Source: Kribbella sp. ALI-6-A (GTDB lineage Bacteria > Actinomycetota > Actinomycetes > Propionibacteriales > Kribbellaceae). From it: a stretch of DNA of 64,000 nt. Shown here piece by piece: positions 58,494 to 64,000 of this stretch. Position 1 is the stretch's first letter. The number at the start of each line of letters is the position of its first letter. Below the pieces are notes generated by a model. It did no database searches, had not been told where the DNA came from, and was given only the letters and a program-made list of their open reading frames with translations. The stretch covers positions 496,001-560,000 of the forward strand of contig NZ_MTQN01000012.1 of the NCBI RefSeq assembly GCF_001984195.1, given 5' to 3'. The translations under genes and the position numbers were made by a program.

Positions 58494-59003
58494 ATGGTGT
58501 CGGTGGAACGGCTCGGGGCCGAGCACGCGGACGAGCTGCTGCGGTTCGAGCGGGAGAACAGGGCGTACTTCGCGCGGGTGATTCCCGACCGTGGTGACGA
58601 GTACTTCGCGGAGTTCGCCGAGCGGCACGCGGCGTTGCTCGCGATGCAGGACGCCGGCACGGACCACTTTCACGTGCTGGTCGACGACGGACGGATCGTC
58701 GGGCGGGTCAACCTGGTCGACATCAAGGACGGCTCGGCCGAGCTCGGCTACCGGATCGCGGAGTCGGCCGCCGGGCGCGGGCTGGCGACGTGGGCGGTTC
58801 GGGAGGTCGTCAGTACGCCGTACGGGCTGAGGCAGATCACCGCGCGGACCACCGTCGACAACGTGGCGTCCCAGAAGGTCCTCGCCCGCGTCGGCTTCAC
58901 TCGCACCGGGGAGGTCGAACTGAGCGGAAAACCTGGTTACAGCTACGTCCTGCCGATTGATCCTGTGGACAAGCTAGCGCACCAGGGTGCGGCTAGCGGT
59001 TAA
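58494..59003 (+). CDS. GNAT acetyltransferase, RimJ/RimL type
   Basis: A 169-residue GNAT protein. LGYRIAESAAGRGLATWAVR is the acetyl-CoA loop, TARTTVDNVASQKVLARVGF is the typical C-terminal motif, and GRIVGRVNLVDIKDGSAELG the central beta sheet. The ATG at 58494 lies 6 bases after TAGGTT. Its end contains the operator-like repeat of the toxin-antitoxin pair. Substrate unknown; family members often act on protein N termini or amino acids. Confidence 0.85.
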   Translation: MVSVERLGAEHADELLRFERENRAYFARVIPDRGDEYFAEFAERHAALLAMQDAGTDHFHVLVDDGRIVGRVNLVDIKDGSAELGYRIAESAAGRGLATWAVREVVSTPYGLRQITARTTVDNVASQKVLARVGFTRTGEVELSGKPGYSYVLPIDPVDKLAHQGAASG

Positions 59004-59006
59004 TCT
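58973..59006 (+). promoter_or_regulatory. Operator-like inverted repeat and -10 box of the toxin-antitoxin operon
   Basis: GCTAGCGCACC (58973-58983) and GGTGCGGCTAGC (58986-58997) form an inverted repeat with one bulged base. The TAATCT box (59001-59006) follows, six bases before the antitoxin ATG. This is typical for autoregulated toxin-antitoxin genes. Confidence 0.6.
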
Positions 59007-59012
59007 GACGTC

Positions 59013-59303
59013 ATGACTGCGCAGCCGGTTCAGGGACCCGGGGACGACCCCGCGGAGATCCTCCGCGTGCTGCCCCAGCGATGGCACGAGCAGTTCCTGA
59101 GCGAGTACCACCAAGCGCTGGACGCGGCACACGAGGTCTGGCGGTTCCGCCAACTGCGTGACGTGCTGCACTTGTGGCACCTCAGAGCGGTCGCGTATTC
59201 ACAGCCGGAGTTCGACGAGGCGGCGGCCGCTGCCCGGGAAAGCCGGGACGAGGAGTTCGTTCCCGCCGAGAAGGTCCTGCCGGGCTGGGCCGACAGGACG
59301 TGA
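59013..59303 (+). CDS. DUF6247-like antitoxin of a toxin-antitoxin pair
   Basis: A 96-residue protein (AEILRVLPQRWHEQFLSEYH and RFRQLRDVLHLWHLRAVAYS) matching the small DUF6247-type proteins encoded before RelE-like toxins in actinobacteria. It is acidic in its C-terminal part (EFDEAAAAARESRDEEFV). The ATG at 59013 lacks a ribosome binding site but follows TAATCT by 6 bases. Four-base overlap with the toxin gene (GTGA) supports a toxin-antitoxin operon. Assignment by context and layout. Confidence 0.7.
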   Translation: MTAQPVQGPGDDPAEILRVLPQRWHEQFLSEYHQALDAAHEVWRFRQLRDVLHLWHLRAVAYSQPEFDEAAAAARESRDEEFVPAEKVLPGWADRT

Positions 59304-59545
59304 CTTATCGCGTGGAGTTCCACGCGACCGCACTCGCTCAGCTCGACGGACTCCCGACCGAGGCCTTCGACGCTCTGGTGCGGCGCGCGACCGAACTGGT
59401 CTCCGCTCCCTGGGACAGCCTGCCGCTGAGCCCCGAGGAACCGGCATTCCGGCAGACCACCTTCCATCCTCTCGGTCTGCTCTCCTTCTACCTCGACGCG
59501 GACCGCGAACTGATCCGAATCTTCGACGTCACCTGGGTGGGATGA
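59300..59545 (+). CDS. RelE-like toxin
   Basis: An 81-residue protein, VTYRVEFHATALAQLDGLP at the N terminus and LLSFYLDADRELIRIFDVTW at the C terminus, in the ParE/RelE size and fold range. Such toxins cleave mRNA on the ribosome or inhibit gyrase; which applies is not clear. GTG at 59300 overlaps the antitoxin stop. The overlap gives coupled translation. Confidence 0.65.
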   Translation: MTYRVEFHATALAQLDGLPTEAFDALVRRATELVSAPWDSLPLSPEEPAFRQTTFHPLGLLSFYLDADRELIRIFDVTWVG

Positions 59546-59555
59546 CCACCGCCCC

Positions 59556-60173
59556 ATGACCGTGCGTGGTGTCATGGACCGCATGGGTGTCGTGGACGAA
59601 GTACTGACCAAAGGTTTCGGGCGGCCCGAAGGAGCCTGGGGGCGCTTCGGTGGGTGGTTGATGGCTCGGATGAACGGAGCGACCGAGAAGTACCTGGTGC
59701 AGATGGCCGGGTTGCAGGGCAAGGAGCAGGTGGTGGTGCTCGGGCCAGGGCCTGGGGTGGGGTTGCGGGCCGCGGCTCAGTACGCCGGGGTGGTCGTCGG
59801 GGTGGATCCCTCGCAGGAGATGTTGCTGGCGGCCAAGCGGCGGTGCCGGGAGCTGGTGGAGTGCGGGAAAGTGGAGCTGATTCACGGCGAGGCGGCGGAC
59901 ACGCATCGGCCGGAGCGGTCGGCGAGTGTGGTGATGTCGGTCAACAACGTGCACCTGTGGCCGGATCGGGCGGCTGGGTTCGCGGAGATTCACCGGATCC
60001 TGAAGCCGGGTGGGCGGTTGCTGATCTCGGTGCATGCGAAGTGGGCGCCCGACGGACTCGCGGAGGAGGTCGCCGCGGCGGGGTTCGGGGACGTGGTGAG
60101 CAAGCAGTGGCGGCCGCCGGCGCGGGGTGCCGGTACGGCGTTGATCGTGAAGGCGCACAGGTCAGAGCAGTAG
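59556..60173 (+). CDS. Class I SAM-dependent methyltransferase
   Basis: A 205-residue methyltransferase. VVVLGPGPGVGLRAAAQYA is motif I, VVVGVDPSQEMLLAAKRRC motif II, and SVNNVHLWPDRAAGFAEI with ILKPGGRLLISVHAKW follow. This is the Methyltransf_11 layout. The start could be ATG 59556, 59574 or 59583; no clear ribosome binding site decides. It overlaps the convergent phosphotransferase gene by 12 bases. Substrate unknown. Confidence 0.8.
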   Translation: MTVRGVMDRMGVVDEVLTKGFGRPEGAWGRFGGWLMARMNGATEKYLVQMAGLQGKEQVVVLGPGPGVGLRAAAQYAGVVVGVDPSQEMLLAAKRRCRELVECGKVELIHGEAADTHRPERSASVVMSVNNVHLWPDRAAGFAEIHRILKPGGRLLISVHAKWAPDGLAEEVAAAGFGDVVSKQWRPPARGAGTALIVKAHRSEQ

Positions 60174-61037
60174 TTCGGCGATCCGGTCGGCGAAGTCGAT
60201 GCCGAGGCGGGGCTGGTTGTGCAGGCGTTCCCAGAGGGCCGAGCTGACGGCTCGGGCCTGGGTGGCCCGGCGGGCGAGCTGAGGGTCCACCTCGGCGGCT
60301 TCGCTGAAGGCGTCGAGGCGGCGGTGCAGCACGGCGGCGAGATCGCCGGCGAGTTCGTCCGGGCGGTCGCGCACGATGGTGGCCGCGTCGTACGCCGCAC
60401 TGCCGGCCAGGCCTTTCGGGTCGATCGCGAGCCAGGGCTCACGGTCGGCGCGGAGGATGTTGGCGCAATGCAGGTCGCCGTGCAGCATCGTGTCGGTGGG
60501 GTCGTCGGCGAAGACGTCGATGGTTTCCAGGGCGGCGTCGATCACCCTGCTTGGCAACGGATTGCCGAGCTCTTTGCTCTGAGCAAGCATCTGCTGCCGC
60601 CAGCCCGGCGAGAGGGAGGACAGCCGGGTGATCTCGGGAGGAGCAGGGACGGCGAGGCGCTGGGCGAGACGGCCCGCCACCGTCCACACCTCCGTTGCGC
60701 TGGACAACGTTTCGTGCGACGCACGTTCCAGCAGCACCACAAAGGCGTCGTCGTCGCGCTCGAGAAGGCGGATCGCACCCCGCCCGTTCCACGCCGCCAG
60801 AGCGAACGGCTCGCCACGATTGCCAGGATGCGGAAACGACAGCTTCAGTACGACGGACGCTCCGTCGCGCGTGGCGGGCACGATCAGCGCGACCTGGCCG
60901 TGCAGCGCCGGACCGTCCGGGACACAACGCCATCGCCCGAGGTAGTGCTCGGTGAGGCCGGGGAGTTGTTCGATCCAGCTCCGGCCCGGAGCACCCTCTC
61001 GGGCGATGGTCTGCGTGGCGAAGCTGGTGGGGATCAC
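60162..61037 (-). CDS. Aminoglycoside/hydroxyurea-type antibiotic phosphotransferase
   Basis: A 291-residue kinase-like protein of the APH(6)/hydroxyurea family. TMLHGDLHCANILRADREP is the catalytic Brenner loop and AIDPKGLAGSAAYDAATI the DPKG metal loop; the N-terminal VVLKLSFPHPGNRGEPFALA holds the ATP-binding Lys. It may inactivate streptomycin-like drugs. It is 23 bases downstream of an MFS exporter on the same strand. Confidence 0.85.
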   Translation of the reverse strand: MIPTSFATQTIAREGAPGRSWIEQLPGLTEHYLGRWRCVPDGPALHGQVALIVPATRDGASVVLKLSFPHPGNRGEPFALAAWNGRGAIRLLERDDDAFVVLLERASHETLSSATEVWTVAGRLAQRLAVPAPPEITRLSSLSPGWRQQMLAQSKELGNPLPSRVIDAALETIDVFADDPTDTMLHGDLHCANILRADREPWLAIDPKGLAGSAAYDAATIVRDRPDELAGDLAAVLHRRLDAFSEAAEVDPQLARRATQARAVSSALWERLHNQPRLGIDFADRIAELLL

Positions 61038-61060
61038 CGCGCCACGCTAAGCGACTCGGG

Positions 61061-62488
61061 TCACGCAGCGGCGGCGGCCTCCGCGAGCTGCTCGGCGGTG
61101 GGCTGGATCTGCGGGGTCACCATCGTGACCACCACGTTGGCGACCGCGAACAGTGCGGCGATCAGCATGCCGCGCTGGAAGCCCTCGACCAGCGCCTGCT
61201 GCTGGGCGATCCCCTGGGTCAGGGCGTCCGTCGTACGGGTGACGGACAGGGTGGTGACGACGGCCAGCCCGAGCGCGCCGCCGACCTGGTACATGGTGGT
61301 GACGGCACCGGACGCCGCGCCGGCCTCGTGGTGCTCGACCTCGGAGACGGCGGCGATCTGAGCCGGCACCCCCACGCCGATGATGCCGACGCCGAACAGG
61401 ATGAGGCCGGGCAGCAGCTCACTCGTGTACGCGCCGCCGGCGTCGGCACGGGACAGCAGGAACAGCCCCACCAGGCTGAGCACCGAACCCCCGAGCTGGA
61501 CGGTCCGAGTGCCGACCCGCTGGACCAGTTGCGACGCGGCGACGGCACCGATGATCGCGGCGAAGCCCATCGGCAGGAAGTGCACGCCCGCCTCGAGCGC
61601 CGAGTCGCCGCGGACCTGCTGCAGGTAGATCGCGGTCAGGAAGAACATCGACAGGAAGCCCGCGCCGTTCAGCGCCAGCGAGACGCTGGAGACGCTCAGC
61701 GCGCGGGACCGGAAGAGCCGGAGCGGAACCAACGGTGCCTTCGATCGCGCTTCGACCAAAACGAAGGCCGCGAGCAGGACCACTCCCCCGATCAGGAAGC
61801 CGAGCACCTCGACCGAGCCCCATCCCTTCGGCTCCGCCCGGACCACGGCGTACACGATCGCCAGCAGACCGCCTGTCCCGAGAACAGCGCCCGCGGTGTC
61901 GAAGCCGCGCGGCCGGTCCTGGTTGTGCCGGGTGTCGGGCACGAAGACCGGGATCAGCGCGACCAGCGCGAGCACGATCGGCACGTTGACGAAAAACACC
62001 CACTGCCAGCTGAGCTGGTCGACCAGTACGCCGCCGGCCACCACCCCGAGGGTGCCGCCGAGCCCGGCCAGGCCGCCCCAGACGCCCATCGCGATGTTGC
62101 GTTCGCGGCCGTGCGCGAAGGTCATCGTGAGGATCGCGAGCGCAGCCGGGGAGAGCAGAGCACCGCCGAGCCCCTGGACCGCGCGGGCCCCGATCAGGAA
62201 GCCGGGCGACGTCGCCAGCCCGGCGATCAGCGAGGTGACGCCGAACAGCAGCAGTCCGGCGACGAAGACCCGGCGCGGACCGAGCAGGTCGGCCATCCGC
62301 CCGCCGAGCAGCAGGAAACCGCCGAAGAGCAGGGTGTAGGCGCTGATCACCCACTGCAGGGAGTCGGGCGAGAAGCCCAGATCGGCCTGGATGTCGGGCA
62401 GCGCGACGTTCACGATCGTGACGTCGAGCACCACGATGAACTGCGCCAGGGCGAGCACCGCCAGGGTGGCCCAAGGACTGCGTCGCAT
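61061..62488 (-). CDS. MFS exporter, DHA2 (14-TM) type
   Basis: A 475-residue DHA2 exporter. QFIVVLDVTIVNVALPDIQA is the family helix-1 signature, GGRMADLLGPRRVFVAGLLL the loop 2-3 motif, and GARAVQGLGGALLSPAALAI motif C. It probably exports a toxic compound. The ATG at 62488 has a GAGGTAG site. It is divergent from a TetR gene, which probably represses it, and it precedes a resistance phosphotransferase. Confidence 0.9.
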   Translation of the reverse strand: MRRSPWATLAVLALAQFIVVLDVTIVNVALPDIQADLGFSPDSLQWVISAYTLLFGGFLLLGGRMADLLGPRRVFVAGLLLFGVTSLIAGLATSPGFLIGARAVQGLGGALLSPAALAILTMTFAHGRERNIAMGVWGGLAGLGGTLGVVAGGVLVDQLSWQWVFFVNVPIVLALVALIPVFVPDTRHNQDRPRGFDTAGAVLGTGGLLAIVYAVVRAEPKGWGSVEVLGFLIGGVVLLAAFVLVEARSKAPLVPLRLFRSRALSVSSVSLALNGAGFLSMFFLTAIYLQQVRGDSALEAGVHFLPMGFAAIIGAVAASQLVQRVGTRTVQLGGSVLSLVGLFLLSRADAGGAYTSELLPGLILFGVGIIGVGVPAQIAAVSEVEHHEAGAASGAVTTMYQVGGALGLAVVTTLSVTRTTDALTQGIAQQQALVEGFQRGMLIAALFAVANVVVTMVTPQIQPTAEQLAEAAAAA

Positions 62489-62573
62489 GGCGACTACCTC
62501 ACAAGTCTACGTTGTATGTATACGTCGTAAGCGGACGCCGTAAACGTACGGTCTACGGTGTAAACTTGTCAAT
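62489..62573. promoter_or_regulatory. Divergent promoter/operator region of the MFS and TetR genes
   Basis: This 85-base gap is rich in GTAAAC/TACG steps. CCGTA and TACGG arms flank AACG (62538-62550 region), GTAAAC occurs twice, and TAAACT (62561-62566) lies 7 bases before the TetR ATG. These are likely TetR operators. Confidence 0.45.
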
Positions 62574-63254
62574 ATGCCCACGCTCAGCAAGGAGAGTTCG
62601 CGGCGGCTCGACCCGGCCAAGGTCGTCGACAGCGCGTTGCAGGTCGCCGACACCGAAGGGCTCGACGCGGTCACCCTTCGGCGGATCGCGCAGCTGCACG
62701 ACGTCACGCCGATGGCGCTCTACCGGCACTTCAGCGACAAGAGCGAGCTGCTGGCCGCGCTCGGCGACCGGCTGCTCGCCGACATCCGCCTGCCGGAGCC
62801 GTCGGACCGGCCGTGGGACGACCGGCTGCGCGAGATGCTGACCGCCTTCGTCGATGCCCTGCGGCCGCATCCGAGGGTCGCCGGACTGACGTTGACCCGG
62901 ATCCTGATCGCTGAGCCCGGCCTGGAGCTGGGCGAGCGGACGATGGAGCTGCTCGTCGAGGGCGGCTTCGAGCCGAACTTCGCGGCCGAGGTCGGGCGCC
63001 AGTCGATCTGCACGCTGATCACGCTGGTCACCGCCGAGCCCGGCGCCGGCGAGAGTCCCGAACCGGCCGCGCGCGAGCAGTCCCTGCGACTGAAGCGCGC
63101 CGCGCTCGGCGCTCTCGATCCGAAGCGCTATCCCCTGATCACCAGCACCGCGGATACCCTGATCTGCCCGACCTCCACCGACCAGTACTACGCCCTCGGC
63201 ATCGACCTGGTCGTCGCCGGCATCCGTGGCGTACTGACCACTCAGGACTCATGA
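62574..63254 (+). CDS. TetR-family transcriptional regulator
   Basis: A 226-residue TetR protein. The N-terminal HTH (about residues 14-60) has TLRRIAQLHDVTPMALYRHF, followed by the C-terminal ligand-binding domain (TetR_C-type helices such as RPHPRVAGLTLTRILIAEPG). It is divergent from the MFS exporter, the common repressor/efflux arrangement. The ATG at 62574 lies 7 bases after TAAACT. The inducer is unknown. Confidence 0.9.
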   Translation: MPTLSKESSRRLDPAKVVDSALQVADTEGLDAVTLRRIAQLHDVTPMALYRHFSDKSELLAALGDRLLADIRLPEPSDRPWDDRLREMLTAFVDALRPHPRVAGLTLTRILIAEPGLELGERTMELLVEGGFEPNFAAEVGRQSICTLITLVTAEPGAGESPEPAAREQSLRLKRAALGALDPKRYPLITSTADTLICPTSTDQYYALGIDLVVAGIRGVLTTQDS

Positions 63255-63829
63255 CCACCTCCACGCTGACCTACCTCGAACAGACCAGTCCCGCGGACCT
63301 GCGCCCGGCGAAGGAGCCGCAGGAGCCGGTCGACGTCAGACGAGTCGAGGAGGTCTCGCCGGAGTTCGCCCGGTTCCTCTACGCCTCGGTCGGCGGCGAC
63401 TGGCACTGGACCGAGAAGCTCACCTGGACCTGGGACCGCTGGATCGAGCACCTGACCCGCCCGGCCTTCGAGACCTGGGTCGCGTACGCCGGCGGCGTAC
63501 CGGCCGGCTACATCGCGCTGAAGGGCGAGGGCAGCGAGATCGAGGTCGAGAACTTCGGGCTGCTCCCCGGCTTCTTCGGCCGGGGCATCGGCGGGCATCT
63601 GCTCACCGTCGGGCTGCAGCAGGCCTGGTCGTTCCCGGCGCGGCACCCCGAGCTCAGCGAGGTCACTCGCGTCTGGCTGCACACCAACACCCTCGACGGT
63701 CCCAACGCACTGGCGAACTACAAGGCCCGCGGCATGCGGCCCTACAAGACAGAGCAGGAAGAGCGCCCGGACGCCGATGGACCGCCGCCGGGTCCGTGGC
63801 CAGGGGCCAACCGTTCAGCTGCTCGGTGA
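63251..63829 (+). CDS. GNAT-family N-acetyltransferase
   Basis: A 192-residue GNAT protein: VENFGLLPGFFGRGIGGHLL holds the acetyl-CoA loop with the R/Q-x-x-G-x-G type signature, and LHTNTLDGPNALANYKARGM is the C-terminal motif. The ATG at 63251 overlaps the TetR stop by four bases, so both are co-transcribed. It may acetylate a toxic compound controlled by the same TetR. Substrate unknown. Confidence 0.82.
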   Translation: MTTSTLTYLEQTSPADLRPAKEPQEPVDVRRVEEVSPEFARFLYASVGGDWHWTEKLTWTWDRWIEHLTRPAFETWVAYAGGVPAGYIALKGEGSEIEVENFGLLPGFFGRGIGGHLLTVGLQQAWSFPARHPELSEVTRVWLHTNTLDGPNALANYKARGMRPYKTEQEERPDADGPPPGPWPGANRSAAR

Positions 63830-63915
63830 GCTCGGCGAGCTGATCGGCCAGGACCAGCGGCCGGTCGGCAGACAGTCCGGCGGGCGGACGGTCTGACCCG
63901 AGCAGACGACTTCCG

Positions 63916-63946
63916 ACGGCAGGGCACCCGCGAGGGTCCCTGCCGT
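63916..63946. terminator. Bidirectional hairpin terminator
   Basis: ACGGCAGGG (63916-63924) pairs with CCCTGCCGT (63938-63946), and ACCC/GGGT continue the stem around the loop GCGA, with one bulged base. It separates the acetyltransferase from the convergent gene at the window end. Confidence 0.75.
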
Positions 63947-63959
63947 CCGTCGTCGCAGC

Positions 63960-64000
63960 TCAGTTGCCGAGCTCGAAGACCACCTCGCGGACCTCGACGC
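63960..64000 (-). CDS. C-terminal end of an unidentified gene
   Basis: The minus strand reads VEVREVVFELGN followed by a stop at 63960, with the rest outside the window. Only 13 codons are visible. It is supported mainly by the terminator that follows it, so it is likely but not certain to be coding. Function unknown. Confidence 0.35.
   Translation of the reverse strand, partial: VEVREVVFELGN

Overview
The window is high-GC DNA with GTG/TTG starts, ATGA, GTGA and TGATG overlaps inside operons, and many starts 6 to 8 bases after a TANNNT box. Together with F420-type, SigB/F-type, LVIVD, DUF305, sortase and polyprenol-mannose synthase genes this points to an actinobacterium. Propionibacteriales (Kribbella-like) is my best guess; this is inference from style and gene content, not a database match.

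Layout. 0-16 kb is mostly chromosomal housekeeping and accessory functions: an F420-dependent oxidoreductase fragment, a LysR regulator, a SigB/F-type sigma factor, a stand-alone LigD phosphoesterase domain, a CGNR regulator with azlCD, a class F sortase beside a likely surface-anchored DUF4397 protein, an MFS exporter, an AlkD-like enzyme and a DUF305/LVIVD pair. 16.3-26.2 kb is one tightly coupled minus-strand operon for heptose-containing glycan assembly: carbamoyltransferase, GT2 fused to a GmhB-type phosphatase, two GT9 proteins, two other glycosyltransferases, gmhA, hldE and an SDR. A UDP-glucuronate-decarboxylase-like gene converges on its end.

26.4-45.1 kb is a large sugar-catabolic locus. 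In order it has a double metallo-beta-lactamase-fold protein, a TIM-barrel glycosidase, a LacI regulator, a binding protein with two permeases (no ATPase), a ROK kinase, a second GmhA-like isomerase, a GH38 alpha-mannosidase, a GH2 beta-mannosidase-like enzyme and an orphan six-hairpin protein. An FGGY kinase and a YihT/LacD-type aldolase converge on it. It starts divergently from the heptose operon and shares a promoter region carrying three AGCGCT sites. A 26-bp perfect palindrome sits just after the transporter promoter. The cluster looks like import and intracellular breakdown of a manno- or heptose-containing oligosaccharide, which I consider the most interesting intact system.

45.2-47.1 kb holds a polyprenol-phosphate mannosyltransferase, a small zinc peptidase and a tRNA-Glu/Asp/Phe cluster with its own promoter and two terminators. 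47.1-54 kb is an accessory, partly decayed zone. It has an array of mini-hairpins with conserved loops, a wrecked ATP-grasp RiPP cluster (intact precursor tgmA, multiply broken tgmB, frameshifted tgmC), a potassium-channel pseudogene, and a two-gene module of an XRE/Rossmann-like regulator with a GT-A-like protein. 54-64 kb returns to small single genes: a nitrilase-like protein without its cysteine, an Imm53 protein, a DUF6247/RelE-like toxin-antitoxin pair, acetyltransferases, an aminoglycoside-type phosphotransferase, and an MFS exporter with a divergent TetR regulator.
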